From assembly GCF_005406225.1 (NCBI RefSeq), contig NZ_NXLY01000008.1:30908-94907 (forward strand): a stretch of 64,000 bases of DNA, given 5' to 3'. The position numbers were made by a program, and so were the translations under genes. Of the stretch, positions 49,791-59,356 are shown one piece after another. Below the pieces are notes generated by a model. The model did no database searches. It was given only the letters and a program-made list of their open reading frames with translations, and was not told the origin of the DNA. The DNA comes from Campylobacter taeniopygiae (GTDB lineage: Bacteria > Campylobacterota > Campylobacteria > Campylobacterales > Campylobacteraceae). Within the stretch, counting starts at the first letter, position 1, and every line of letters begins with the position of its first letter.

Positions 49791-50434
49791 ACAATGAAAA
49801 AGTAAGTGTTTTTTGTGCTTATGATCAAGATTATAATATTTTTAGAGCTAACTCTTTTAAGCAAAATTTATTTTCCCATCTGGGTTTTGAGGGTATTTTA
49901 GAATGTGTTTTTATGGATCAAATTCATTCTGATTTAGTGCAAAATTATGATACAAATTTAAAAGATCTAACCTGTGATGGTTTAATCACTAAGAAAATAA
50001 ATACCGCACTTTGTGTTTTAAGTGCTGATTGCTTACCTTTGTTATTGTATCATGAAGATGGCATTATAGCGGCTTTACATTCTGGTAGAAAAGGAAGTTT
50101 TGAAAATATTTTAAAAAAATGTGTAGATAAGATTATTTTAGAAAATCCAAATTTAGATAAAACTAAATTTCATCTTTTTATTATGCCAAGTATTTGTTGG
50201 AAAAATTATGAAATTAGTGGAGATATTTTAAATTTTGCAAAGCAAAATTTTAAAGATTTTTTATTAGATAATCGGTTAGATTTGAAATCTTTAGTCAAAT
50301 TTCAAGCTAAAAATTTAAATATAAATCATATTTTAGACTCTGAAATTTGTAGCTTTGAAAACAAAGATTTTTTTTCTTATCGTAGAAATAAAACACAAAA
50401 ACGTTTTGTGAGTGTGATTTATTTAAAGGATTGA
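49754..50434 (+). CDS. pgeF: PgeF/YfiH-type laccase-domain protein
   Basis: The 226-aa protein has the copper-oxidoreductase_4 fold: MDQIHSDLV, CVLSADCLPLLLYHEDG (Cys/His zinc site) and AALHSGRKG. Family members act as purine nucleoside phosphorylases or, as PgeF, remove wrongly placed serine from peptidoglycan precursors. The ATG lies inside ribE and follows GCTAAGGAAATATC, a good ribosome site, so the 37-base overlap is real. The C-terminal SYRRNKTQKRFVSVIYL is typical. Confidence 0.88.
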   Translation: MERNRQNFLSLLDNEKVSVFCAYDQDYNIFRANSFKQNLFSHLGFEGILECVFMDQIHSDLVQNYDTNLKDLTCDGLITKKINTALCVLSADCLPLLLYHEDGIIAALHSGRKGSFENILKKCVDKIILENPNLDKTKFHLFIMPSICWKNYEISGDILNFAKQNFKDFLLDNRLDLKSLVKFQAKNLNINHILDSEICSFENKDFFSYRRNKTQKRFVSVIYLKD

Positions 50435-50438
50435 TTTA

Positions 50439-50642
50439 ATGTATGAAAAAAAAGATTTAAGGGTTTTAAAGATCATTCAAAAGGCTAGAGAATTTGGTGA
50501 TTTGGATCTATGTAATGAAATTTTAGTTCATCAACTTGTTAATTCAGTTTTTAATGAAATAGAGTCTAAAGAAAAAGAAGAGCTGATCGCTCTTTTAAAT
50601 TCTTTAATAGAAGCTAAAGACAAGGCTTTGCTTAGCAATTAA
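50439..50642 (+). CDS. Small uncharacterised protein
   Basis: A 67-aa acidic helical protein. It starts with ATG four bases after pgeF, with AAAGGATTGATTTA as ribosome site. It has no signal peptide and I recognise no family; similar small genes occupy this position in C. jejuni (recalled Cj1216c). The final four bases overlap the convergent peptidase gene. Confidence 0.75.
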   Translation: MYEKKDLRVLKIIQKAREFGDLDLCNEILVHQLVNSVFNEIESKEKEELIALLNSLIEAKDKALLSN

Positions 50643-51799
50643 TTTAATTCTATATAATTTTCAAAATCTTCTTCTTTTGGAGGATTTGGTTGATGATTGT
50701 TTAAAGCCTCTTGAACAGTTTTTTCATATTGGGCTATAGTGTTTTCAAATTCCTCTTTTTGTTTTCCTTTTAATTCGGACTTGGCAATTTTTACAACTGA
50801 TGCTGGATTAATGGCTTTGTTATTAAGATATACTCCAAAATGTAAATGAGGGCCTGTACTCATTCCCGTTGATCCTACATAGGCAATGATTTGTCCTTGA
50901 TTGACTCTTTGACCTGTTTTTATTTTAGCAAAACGACTTAAATGTGCATATAAAGTTGTATATCCTCCTTCATGTTTTACCTGCACTACGTTTCCATATC
51001 CTCCTTTTGTTCCAACAAAAATAATCGTTCCTTTGCCAGCGCTTTTAACAGGTGTGCCAGTAGGTGCAGCATAATCTATACCAAGATGTGCGCGGTAACG
51101 TTTAAGTATAGGATGATATCTGGCAGTACTAAAAGGAGAAGAAATTCTTATATAATTAACAGGTTTTGTCAGTAAAAAATTATCTAATTCTCTACCTTGT
51201 CGATCATAAAAAGTATCATTGTAGGAGAAAACTTCTTGGATATTTTTATTAATTTCCACCGTGGCCATTTTAATTGTAATATCCCCCCATAGTTTTCCCA
51301 TACGTCTTTTTTGCTCATAATAAAGCGTTATTTCATCTCCTTTTTGGATATTTCTAAAATTAATCCCTTTAAAAGCTCGAACCATTGCACGAGCTAAAGT
51401 GCTACTTCCACTTTCTTCATAAACATCTTGATAGGCTGAATTTTTAATGGTTAGATGTAAAATTCTATTGTCAATTTGATAAATAATTGGAGTAAAGGTT
51501 AGTACATATTGATTATTTTCATTTTTATAAATATGAATTTGCAAATCATCGCTTATCGGGATTAAAACTTGCTCTATATTGTTATTATCGTCTTTTAAAA
51601 TTTGATATCTTGTTTTATAAAGTATATCAGAAGCAAGTTCTTGATCTTCTTTATCAAGTCCATAATAAAGCGACATCGGAATAGAATTTCGTTGTAAAAA
51701 TTTAAGTAAAGTATCTCCATTATCCCAAGTTAATTCTTCAACGCTTAAGGCGGCAAAACTTTGAATAACAAATATAAATAAAAGTAAAATTTTTCTCAT
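50639..51799 (-). CDS. M23/LytM peptidoglycan peptidase with N-terminal LysM/OapA-like region
   Basis: The 386-aa protein has a signal peptide (LLLFIFVIQSFAALS), an N-terminal region of about 200 residues with an OapA/CsgD-type fold (WDNGDTLLKFLQRNSIPMSLYYGL), and an M23 domain with HLGIDYAAPTGTPV (HxxxD), YTTLYAHLSRF and GPHLHFGVYL. All zinc ligands are present. A similar N-terminal layout is found in MepM and in Csd-type cell-shape proteins. It is monocistronic and convergent with the small gene before it. Confidence 0.88.
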   Translation of the reverse strand: MRKILLLFIFVIQSFAALSVEELTWDNGDTLLKFLQRNSIPMSLYYGLDKEDQELASDILYKTRYQILKDDNNNIEQVLIPISDDLQIHIYKNENNQYVLTFTPIIYQIDNRILHLTIKNSAYQDVYEESGSSTLARAMVRAFKGINFRNIQKGDEITLYYEQKRRMGKLWGDITIKMATVEINKNIQEVFSYNDTFYDRQGRELDNFLLTKPVNYIRISSPFSTARYHPILKRYRAHLGIDYAAPTGTPVKSAGKGTIIFVGTKGGYGNVVQVKHEGGYTTLYAHLSRFAKIKTGQRVNQGQIIAYVGSTGMSTGPHLHFGVYLNNKAINPASVVKIAKSELKGKQKEEFENTIAQYEKTVQEALNNHQPNPPKEEDFENYIELN

Positions 51800-51920
51800 A
51801 AAAAACCTTGATTTTTATAGATTTGAAAATTTAAAATCTATATTTTACTTTATTTTTCTTACAATTGCTTAACAAAAAAGGAATATAATAATACAAAATT
51901 ATTTTTACAAGGAGTAAAGT

Positions 51921-52652
51921 TTGCTTAGATTTATAGCACTTTTTCTAACATTAAACCTCACTTTATTTGCTGCAAATTTCGACTTAAAACCTTTTAAAAC
52001 CGAGCTTTTAAAAGTGGATGATATCTATGGCTATATTAAAGATAGTCCAGAAATTCAAATCAATTCTAGTGGCGTTGTATTACAGCAATTTAAAAATTCT
52101 AAAAGCATTATTGCTAGAGCAAGTGTGATCGCTAAAGAAAATGGTCTTGCAAAATTAGAATTTAGTGTTTTTTCAGATTTGAAACAAGAAGCTTTACCAT
52201 TACCAAATGTTTTACCTAAAAGTGGCGATGAGGTGGTTTTAAATTTTCTTTATGATAGAGGGGTGATTGTTGCTCCAGATGAAAAAACTTATAATGATTT
52301 GGTGTCAGATTTTCCTCAAATTTATTTTACCCATATAGATATCTTTGGAGCACAATTGATTAGAAGTTCTACCGTTGCACCAAAGCGTAGTGATTTTAGA
52401 AAATTTTGTGCGGATAATGCGGTGGGTATTTTAATTTTTGCCTTAGAAGATAAAGCTAAAATCATTGATTGTCAAAATTTCAATGAACTTTATGAATTTC
52501 CTATTGAAAAAGCATCTAGTGTGCAAATTCCTTTTTATTCTCGCGTGAGTGGATATAGGACTAATTTTTTTGATTTTAATGCGCAAGAGATGAGTGATTA
52601 TTACCGTTATTATAATGCTTTGATTGATTTTTCTAAGGTTTTAGCGGATTAA
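51921..52652 (+). CDS. Exported protein of unknown function
   Basis: A 243-aa protein with a signal peptide (FIALFLTLNLTLFAAN) and no further membrane helix; it should be periplasmic. Family members occur only in Campylobacter and relatives as far as I remember. The start is TTG at 51921, fixed by the strong site ACAAGGAGTAAAGT seven bases before; no ATG fits. It ends one base into glcD (TAATG). Two Cys at about residues 162 and 180 could pair. Function not assignable. Confidence 0.8.
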   Translation: MLRFIALFLTLNLTLFAANFDLKPFKTELLKVDDIYGYIKDSPEIQINSSGVVLQQFKNSKSIIARASVIAKENGLAKLEFSVFSDLKQEALPLPNVLPKSGDEVVLNFLYDRGVIVAPDEKTYNDLVSDFPQIYFTHIDIFGAQLIRSSTVAPKRSDFRKFCADNAVGILIFALEDKAKIIDCQNFNELYEFPIEKASSVQIPFYSRVSGYRTNFFDFNAQEMSDYYRYYNALIDFSKVLAD

Positions 52653-54034
52653 TGAAAGAAGAGTTTAAGCAATATTTTATCAAGCTTTTAGGCAAAGAAA
52701 ATGCCTATTTTGATCAAATGCACAAAATTGCTTATAGTTATGATGCAACTAAAAATCATTATCTACCCGATGGTGTGCTTTTTCCAAGAAATGAAGAAGA
52801 TATTTCCGATATTTTAAAATTTTGCAATAATAGAGATATCATCGTAGTCCCACGCGGTGCTGGAACCGGTATGAGTGGGGGTTCTTTGGCTGTTAATGGT
52901 GGTTTAATTTTAGCCTTTGAAAAGCATATGAATAAAATTTTAGAAATCGATTTGGATAATTTAGTTGCCGTTGTTCAACCAGGCGTTATAAATATGCATT
53001 TACAAAAAGAAATTGCTAAATACGGACTTTTTTATCCGCCTGATCCTGCTAGTATGGAGCATTCAAGTTTAGGTGGCAATGTCAGTGAAAATGCCGGTGG
53101 AATGCGTGCAACAAAATATGGAATTACAAAAGATTATGTTTTAGCTTTAAGAGCGGTTTTGCCTAATGGGGAGATAATTTCTGCAGGCAAGCGGACTATA
53201 AAAGATGTTGCAGGTTATAATTTAGCTGGAATTTTAATCGCTAGTGAGGGTTCTTTGGCGGTGTTTAGTGAGCTGACATTAAAATTGGCCGCTTTGCCTA
53301 AATTTAAAAAAACAGCCATGGGAATTTTTCCAAATGTAAAAAGTGCTATGAATGCTGTTTTTAAAACTCTAGCAAGTGGAGTTACTCCTGCTTCAATGGA
53401 ATTTTTAGATAATCTTAGCATTTGTGCAGTGGAGACTAAATTTAATATAGGATTGCCTATAAAAGCTGGAGCGATTTTGGTTGTTGAGGTGGATGGCAAT
53501 ATTGAGGCGTCTATCGATGAGGATTTGAAAATAATAAAGCATTATTTTTTAGAAGAAAATGCAAGTGAATTTAAGATCGCTAGAGATGAAAAAGAGGCTA
53601 AAGATATATGGTTTGCTAGAAAAAATTGCTCTCAAAGTATTGCCATGTATGGAAAATTAAAACTAAATGAAGATATCACCGTTCCGCGATCAAAACTTCC
53701 TGATTTGTTAGAAGGCATTGCTGAAATTTCAAAAAAATATGGTTTTAAAATTCCTTGTTTCGGTCACGCAGGTGATGGCAATGTGCATACTAATATTATG
53801 GTTGAAGATAAAAACGATCAAGAGCAGGTTAAAAAAGGATATTTGGCTGTAGAAGAGCTTTTTAAACTCACGATCAAACTCGGTGGGACTTTAAGCGGGG
53901 AACATGGCATAGGAATTTCAAAGGCGTCTTTTATGAATTTGGCATTTTCTAATGCTGAAATGAATTTAATGAGAAATATAAAAAAAGCCTTTGATCCAAA
54001 TAACATACTTAACCCTTTTAAAATGGGACTTTAA
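52652..54034 (+). CDS. glcD: FAD-linked oxidase, GlcD/D-lactate dehydrogenase family
   Basis: The 460-aa flavoprotein has the VAO-type FAD domain (IVVPRGAGTGMSGGSLAVNGG, PPDPASMEHSSLGGNVSENAGGMRA read over residues 130-154) and the C-terminal substrate domain with CFGHAGDGNVHTNI and GGTLSGEHGIGISK. It oxidises a 2-hydroxy acid such as glycolate or D-lactate, feeding electrons to the respiratory chain. Subunits GlcE and GlcF are not next to it here. It overlaps the preceding stop by one base. Confidence 0.88.
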   Translation: MKEEFKQYFIKLLGKENAYFDQMHKIAYSYDATKNHYLPDGVLFPRNEEDISDILKFCNNRDIIVVPRGAGTGMSGGSLAVNGGLILAFEKHMNKILEIDLDNLVAVVQPGVINMHLQKEIAKYGLFYPPDPASMEHSSLGGNVSENAGGMRATKYGITKDYVLALRAVLPNGEIISAGKRTIKDVAGYNLAGILIASEGSLAVFSELTLKLAALPKFKKTAMGIFPNVKSAMNAVFKTLASGVTPASMEFLDNLSICAVETKFNIGLPIKAGAILVVEVDGNIEASIDEDLKIIKHYFLEENASEFKIARDEKEAKDIWFARKNCSQSIAMYGKLKLNEDITVPRSKLPDLLEGIAEISKKYGFKIPCFGHAGDGNVHTNIMVEDKNDQEQVKKGYLAVEELFKLTIKLGGTLSGEHGIGISKASFMNLAFSNAEMNLMRNIKKAFDPNNILNPFKMGL

Positions 54035-54046
54035 AGGAATGAAAAT

Positions 54047-54853
54047 TTGAAAAGAATTTTTAATATTTTATTGAGTATTCGCGATAAAGAAATTTTAAAT
54101 TATGCTGCTGCGCTTAGTTTTTATACTATATTATCTTTAATTCCGATTTTATTTATATGTTTTTCTGTTTTTACTCAAATTTCAAGTTTTAAAATGTATT
54201 ATGAAAAAGCTAAGCGTGTTATTTTTGCTTTTTTAATTCCTGCTCAACAAGATATAGTGGCTACTTATTTAGATACTTTTTTAAAAAATAGTGTTAATTT
54301 AGGTATAGTGGGTCTTATAGCGATGACTTTTACTTCCTTAGCGTTTTTTTCTGGTTATGATTTTGTTATCAATCGTATCACTAAAAGCGAACCTAAAGGA
54401 ATTTGGCAAAGCATTAGTTCTTATTGGACTTTATTGACTCTCGTTCCTTTGGGACTCGGGCTTAGTTTTTATATTTCTGGTTTTATTCAGCAAACTTTGG
54501 ATGATTATAAAATAGGATTTAATTTTTTTGAAATTCTACCCTTTGTGATTGTTTGGGGTTTGTTTTTTATATCTTATTCAAGTTCTGTGCATAAAAGTTC
54601 TTTAAAAAGTTTATTTCTTGTGTCCTTTAGTGCAAGTGCTATTTGGTATATCGGAAAGAATTTATTTGTTTATTATGTAGTTTATAATAAAACCTATGCA
54701 AGTGTTTATGGATCTTTTTCCACTATACTTTTTTTCTTTATTTGGATTTATATTTCTTGGATAATTTACCTTTTTGGACTTAAGGTTTATTTTTTTCTAA
54801 ATCACAATGATAATGAAGGGAAGAAGGTTAGAAAAAATACAAAAAAGAGCTAA
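54047..54853 (+). CDS. YihY/virulence factor BrkB-family membrane protein
   Basis: A 268-aa membrane protein with six helices. The opening LNYAAALSFYTILSLIPILF is the family signature, with later motifs YGSFSTILFFFIWIYISW and IYLFGLKVYF. Often mislabelled RNase BN; the function is unknown. The start is TTG at 54047, eight bases after AAAGGA; an ATG in between is followed by a stop after two codons. The 3' end overlaps the convergent comEC by 57 bases. Confidence 0.82.
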   Translation: MKRIFNILLSIRDKEILNYAAALSFYTILSLIPILFICFSVFTQISSFKMYYEKAKRVIFAFLIPAQQDIVATYLDTFLKNSVNLGIVGLIAMTFTSLAFFSGYDFVINRITKSEPKGIWQSISSYWTLLTLVPLGLGLSFYISGFIQQTLDDYKIGFNFFEILPFVIVWGLFFISYSSSVHKSSLKSLFLVSFSASAIWYIGKNLFVYYVVYNKTYASVYGSFSTILFFFIWIYISWIIYLFGLKVYFFLNHNDNEGKKVRKNTKKS

Positions 54854-56055
54854 TAATTTAAAACGAATCGACAAAAGCGAAGCTCCAAGATAACTGATAA
54901 AAATCCAAAACGGAATTTGAACATTGTTTGCATAAATTTTAAAATCAAAAAATTCTTTCAATGCAAAATCAAATAGATCTCCAATTCCAATAAAATGTAA
55001 AATCAAACTTAAGGGATAAAATATTACAAAGATAGCGCTTAAAAATATGGATAAAATTTGTTGATAACTAATCAATGGAAAGAAATAAATAACGGGTAAA
55101 GTCATAGCAAAAAAAGTCCATATATTTAAAAAAAGTACATTGAAAAAAGCGTTAAAAGATTTTGAAAAATGATGTAAATATAAAAAAATATAAAAAACTC
55201 CCATGATGGAAAATAAAAATCCCACGCTAAATAAAAGCTTAGGATACCAACAAATACAAATAAAAACACTGGCAAAAAGTGTGAAAAAATTAAGCACTTT
55301 GATATTTTTACAAATAAGATAAAATCCAAAAATAGCCATAGTTAAAGAACGCACATAAGAAGGAACAAAGCCTATAAGATAGGTATAAGAAAAAAGCAAA
55401 ATAAAAATTAAAATACTTAAATCAAAACGCAGATTTCTATAAGGAAAATATTTTTTTTGAAAAAAGCTATAAATTGGAGTTAGGATAAAAAATATCAAAC
55501 TAAAAATAAGACCGATATGATATCCGCTAATGGCGATTAAATGAGCAATTCCATAATAATTAACATCATTTCTTAAATCTTTAGATATAGGCAATGCAAA
55601 AAATAAAGCCCCGTAAAATTCACGAATTTTTTCATTTGTATGTTGATTTAAAAAATAAGAAATAATAGCATTTTGTTCTTTTATTTTTAGCTTTTCAAGA
55701 TCATAACTAGGCACATAAAAAATTTGACTAAGATAATCTTTAAAAGTGACATTTTCAGTAATGATTTTTAAATTTAAAAGTTGATTATTGCTTAAATTTA
55801 GATCTTTAAAACTTGTCGTGTAAAAAGTAAAATCTTTTGTTTGTATTTTTAAAATCCAATATTTTTTATTTTTTTTATTGTATTTTGTATAGTTTTGCAT
55901 TAAAGTGGCATTTTCTACTAGATAATGTTTATTTTTTTAAATGATAAAAAATCATAATATTTTAAAGATAGATTAAAAATGAAAATTATTATTCCAAACA
56001 AAAATACATAGCGAAATTCTTTTAAACTATTAAAAAAAGAATTCCACCAAAACAT
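54797..56055 (-). pseudogene. comEC: comEC, frameshifted in an A7 tract (pseudogene or phase-variable)
   Basis: ComEC is the inner-membrane channel for DNA in natural transformation. The intact-looking part from 55900 (367 aa) has the ComEC/Rec2 core with YGIAHLIAISGYHIGLIF and FVPSYVRSLTMAI. The N-terminal 41 codons lie in another frame, starting at ATG 56055 (MFWWNSFFNSLKEF, then a membrane helix FLFGIIIFIF) and overlapping the DedA stop as TAATG. A run of seven A (55932-55938) joins the frames; eight A would give FLSFKKNKHYLVENATLMQNY and a 419-aa protein, the length I recall for C. jejuni ComEC. The true frame upstream of 55900 reads HYLVENATL with no start codon. Phase variation, a fixed mutation or a read error are all possible. 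Confidence 0.8.
55932..55938. repeat. Homopolymer A7 (T7 on +) inside comEC
   Basis: Seven T on the plus strand, seven A in the coding sense of comEC, at the exact place where its reading frame shifts by one. Such tracts slip in Campylobacter, although most contingency loci use G tracts of eight or more. Confidence 0.85.
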
Positions 56056-56612
56056 TATTTTTTAGAAAATTTAGCCAAATAAAACCAAATAATTCCAGCT
56101 AATGCTAATAAAAAAAGAGGAGCGATATAAGGATATTTTCCTAATTGAGTAAAGATTTCTTCTATAATATGACCAAAAATATATGCTGCTAAACCTAAGA
56201 TGATTGACCAAATCAAACTTGCAAAAGCGTTAATGAATGCAAATTTTGTAAAATTATATTTTGCTATTCCAGCCGCTATAGGTATGAAAGTTTTTAATCC
56301 ATAAATAAATTTTTGCACGATAAGTAAAATCGTGCCGTATTGTTTGATTTTCATTGTTGCTAGTGCAAGTTTGCGTCGATGGTTTTTAAAATAGGGCATG
56401 ATGTCTTTTTTGTAATATTTTCCAAGTATAAATAATAAAGTAGAACCTAAGGTATTTCCTAAAAAAGCTAGAAAAATACATAGGCCAATTTCCATTTTTC
56501 CTTGAGAGCAAAGTATTCCAGCGGCTAAAATTCCAACCATACCGCCACCTAAAGAATAAAAAAACAGGACTATATAGCCATATTGGATCAAGGTATCAAC
56601 CATATCTTGCAT
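56055..56612 (-). CDS. DedA-family membrane protein
   Basis: A 185-aa membrane protein with the DedA/SNARE-associated domain: GGGMVGILAAGILCSQGKM, FLGNTLGSTLLFILGKYYKK and the conserved KFIYGLKTFIPIAAGIAKYNFTKF-like region (positions about 105-128). DedA proteins act in phospholipid or undecaprenyl-phosphate recycling across the membrane. It follows rny by 9 bases and its stop overlaps the comEC start, so these genes form a unit. Confidence 0.85.
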   Translation of the reverse strand: MQDMVDTLIQYGYIVLFFYSLGGGMVGILAAGILCSQGKMEIGLCIFLAFLGNTLGSTLLFILGKYYKKDIMPYFKNHRRKLALATMKIKQYGTILLIVQKFIYGLKTFIPIAAGIAKYNFTKFAFINAFASLIWSIILGLAAYIFGHIIEEIFTQLGKYPYIAPLFLLALAGIIWFYLAKFSKK

Positions 56613-56621
56613 TATAAGTCC

Positions 56622-58175
56622 TTATTTGGCGTATTCTATAGATCTTAATTCCCGTATGACATTAACTTTAATTTCTCCAGGATATTGCATTTTTTCTTGA
56701 ATTTCATTAGCAATTTCTTTAGCCAGTAAAGCACTTTCATCATCATTGATCAATCTTGCATTAGCAATGACGCGAATTTCTCTACCTGCATTGATAGCAT
56801 AAGCATTTTTAATCCCATCTTTACTTTTAGCGATATCTTCTAGTTCTGTGACTCTTTTTAAGAAGGCTTCTAAGACTTCTCGTCTTGCACCAGGTCTTGC
56901 TGCGCTTAAGGTGTCAGCCGCACACACAGCAGCTGCTTCGATGCTTGTTGCTTCTTCATGTCCGTGATGAGCATAAATCGCATTGATCACCACAGGATGT
57001 TCTTGATAACGCTTACAAAGCTCTCCACCTAAATCAACGTGTGAGCCTTCATAATCATGCGTTAAAGCTTTTCCAATATCGTGTAAAATTCCAGCCCTTC
57101 TAGCTAAATTTTCATCACCCCCGCATTCAGCCGCAATAATTCCTGCTAAATGAGCGACTTCTAAAGAATGTGCCAAAGCATTTTGTCCATAACTTGCACG
57201 ATATTTAAGTTTTCCAATCAATTTAACAATCTCTGGATGAACTTTACTTAATCCTAAATCCATAACGATGGTTTGACCTTCTTCTAAAATAGCACTGTCA
57301 AATTCTTGACACACTTTATCATGAACTTCTTCTATGCGTGCAGGTTGAATTCTTCCATCTTGAACAAGCAATTCTATCACCTTTGTAGCAATAGCACGAC
57401 GATAAAGATTAAAGCAGCTTACTATGATGGCTCCAGGTGTATCATCGATAATAATATCAACCCCTAAAACCATTTCTAAAGTTTTTACATTACGTCCTTC
57501 TTTGCCTATGATGCGTCCTTTTAACTCATCACTTTTGATATTGATCACATTGATAAGTCTTTCAGCGGCAAATTCTCCTGCAAAACGCGAAGTCGCTTGA
57601 GCTAGGATATAATTAGCTCTTCTTTTGGCTTCATTTTTGGCTTCTTCTTCATATTTTCTTACTACGTGTGCGATTTGGCTACGTGAAGTTTCTTCAACTT
57701 TTTTAAGGATAATTTCACGTGCTTCATCTTGAGTTAGTCCTGCAGAACATTCTAAAATATTAAGCAAATCATGAAGTTTTGACTCATATTGAGTTTTTAC
57801 TTTTTCAGCATCTAGGTGCAAATCTTGAATTTGTCTTTTAGTATGCGTGAGTTTTTCTTCATTTTCTTTTATTTTTTCTTCTTGAATTTGAAGTTTTTGT
57901 TCTTTTTTGGATAACTCATCAAATTTTTGATTATAGTCTCTTTGAATTTTATGAATTTTATCTTCATATTTTTTCTTTGCTTCAAGTTCTGCATTGAGTA
58001 TAGAATTTTTAGCATCTTTAAGAGTAAGTTCAGCTTCGTGCTCTATAGCTCTTGCTCTTGCTTTAGCTTGCTCAACAAAAATTTCATATTTAGCATCGTT
58101 AATTTTTTTAACAATTAGGTATCCGATTGCGATGCCTATTATAGCGGATACAAATGCGATTATCGACTCTATCAT
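56622..58175 (-). CDS. rny: Ribonuclease Y
   Basis: RNase Y starts mRNA decay at the membrane. The 517-aa protein has an N-terminal membrane helix (SIIAFVSAIIGIAIGYLIV), a long coiled coil (residues 35-160), a KH domain (GRIIGKEGRNVKTLEMV) and an HD domain (HSLEVAHLAG, RRAGILHDIGKAL). The start MIESIIAFVS at 58175 is preceded by AGGAAAGAAAGAAAAA and gives the genus length; the frame continues 29 codons further without need. Its first 68 bases overlap the 3' end of the cyclo-ligase gene. Confidence 0.95.
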   Translation of the reverse strand: MIESIIAFVSAIIGIAIGYLIVKKINDAKYEIFVEQAKARARAIEHEAELTLKDAKNSILNAELEAKKKYEDKIHKIQRDYNQKFDELSKKEQKLQIQEEKIKENEEKLTHTKRQIQDLHLDAEKVKTQYESKLHDLLNILECSAGLTQDEAREIILKKVEETSRSQIAHVVRKYEEEAKNEAKRRANYILAQATSRFAGEFAAERLINVINIKSDELKGRIIGKEGRNVKTLEMVLGVDIIIDDTPGAIIVSCFNLYRRAIATKVIELLVQDGRIQPARIEEVHDKVCQEFDSAILEEGQTIVMDLGLSKVHPEIVKLIGKLKYRASYGQNALAHSLEVAHLAGIIAAECGGDENLARRAGILHDIGKALTHDYEGSHVDLGGELCKRYQEHPVVINAIYAHHGHEEATSIEAAAVCAADTLSAARPGARREVLEAFLKRVTELEDIAKSKDGIKNAYAINAGREIRVIANARLINDDESALLAKEIANEIQEKMQYPGEIKVNVIRELRSIEYAK

Positions 58176-58725
58176 TTTTTCTTTCTTTCCTATAATATTT
58201 TCTATAAGGATTGATATAAAATTCACCCATAATATCATGTTCTTGAGTGATTTCTTTCTCACTCAAAGCATGGATACTTTGAGTAAAAATTATATTAGGC
58301 TTATAATGTAAATTTGAGAAAAATCTATCATAAAAACCTTGCCCATGTCCTATTCTTTTTAAATTTTTATCTATCCCAATAACAGGGACAATAGCTAGAT
58401 CAATTTTAGCTTCTAAAAAAGAATTCATAGGCTCTAATATTCCAAACCTTTTTTTAACAAAAGGTAGCCTTAATTTTACAATTTTTAAACTTTTATCTTG
58501 CATAAATGGAACAAAAAGTATGCATTTTTTGCTAAGCAAATGACGAAATTTAACCAAATTTGGCTCATAAGCTAAAGGAATAAAAATAAGAATTCTTTTT
58601 GCCTTTAATTTTTTAATGATATGAAAGCATTCTTGAAATATTTGAAAATCTTGTTTAAAATATAAATTTGGATGGCGTTTTAATTTAGTTTTTTGCAAAG
58701 CTCTAAAATGGATTTTTTGCATCAT
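58108..58725 (-). CDS. 5-formyltetrahydrofolate cyclo-ligase family protein
   Basis: The 205-aa protein has LILE-type core RFGILEP and the signature RIGHGQGFYDRFFSN, with ILIFIPLAYEPNL before it. It should convert 5-formyl-THF to 5,10-methenyl-THF using ATP. The last 20 or so residues (a basic tail rich in Arg, Asn and Ile) are encoded inside rny and may be a by-product of the overlap. MetMet start; AAAAAGG precedes it. Confidence 0.83.
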   Translation of the reverse strand: MMQKIHFRALQKTKLKRHPNLYFKQDFQIFQECFHIIKKLKAKRILIFIPLAYEPNLVKFRHLLSKKCILFVPFMQDKSLKIVKLRLPFVKKRFGILEPMNSFLEAKIDLAIVPVIGIDKNLKRIGHGQGFYDRFFSNLHYKPNIIFTQSIHALSEKEITQEHDIMGEFYINPYRKYYRKERKNDRVDNRICIRYNRHRNRIPNC

Positions 58726-58804
58726 ATGCCTTTTTAAAAACTTATTATCTTAGTTGTGTTATAATTTTACCATTTTTTAAATGAGAATAAGGAAATAAAA
58801 GATT

Positions 58805-59356
58805 ATGAAAAAAATATTTTTATTGACTTTGATGATTTGTTTTTTTGTAGGCTGTAGCAACGATAAACAAAAAGATAAGGATGAAAATACAAGTGTAAAT
58901 ATAGAAGCAAATTTGGAACAAGGTGAAGATGTGAATTTCGATATTCATTTGATTGATGGAAATTCGATTTCGGTTCAAAAAAGCAATGAAAAAATCACTT
59001 TTGATACTGATAAGGCAACTTTATTTGTGTTTTTTACTACATGGTGCACCCCTTGTGTCGCAGAAATTCCTTATTTGAATAATCTTCAAAATAAATACAA
59101 AGATCAAATCAATATAGTAGGTGTTTTACTCGAAGATAAAAGCGATGAAGATATCAAGGCATTTAAAGATAAAAATAAGATTGTATATGAAATAGCTAAT
59201 GGAGAAAATAATTATCTTTTAGCAAAATCATTAGGCGGTGTTAATGGCATTCCTACCATGTTTTTATATGATAAATATTCTAAATTAATCAATGAATATT
59301 TAGGTCTTATTCCTCAAGAAATGTTGGAAATTGATATTCAAAAGGCTGTATTTTAA
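58805..59356 (+). CDS. Thioredoxin-fold lipoprotein (TlpA/ResA-like)
   Basis: A 183-aa protein with a lipobox (ICFFVGC, lipidated Cys17), a short acidic linker, and a thioredoxin fold with FFTTWCTPCVAEIPYL (CxxC) and a cis-Pro in VNGIPTMFLYD. It should be a membrane-tethered periplasmic thiol-disulfide reductase, as for cytochrome c maturation or protein disulfide reduction. It overlaps ftsY by one base (TAATG), so it heads the unit with ftsY and radA. Confidence 0.88.
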   Translation: MKKIFLLTLMICFFVGCSNDKQKDKDENTSVNIEANLEQGEDVNFDIHLIDGNSISVQKSNEKITFDTDKATLFVFFTTWCTPCVAEIPYLNNLQNKYKDQINIVGVLLEDKSDEDIKAFKDKNKIVYEIANGENNYLLAKSLGGVNGIPTMFLYDKYSKLINEYLGLIPQEMLEIDIQKAVF

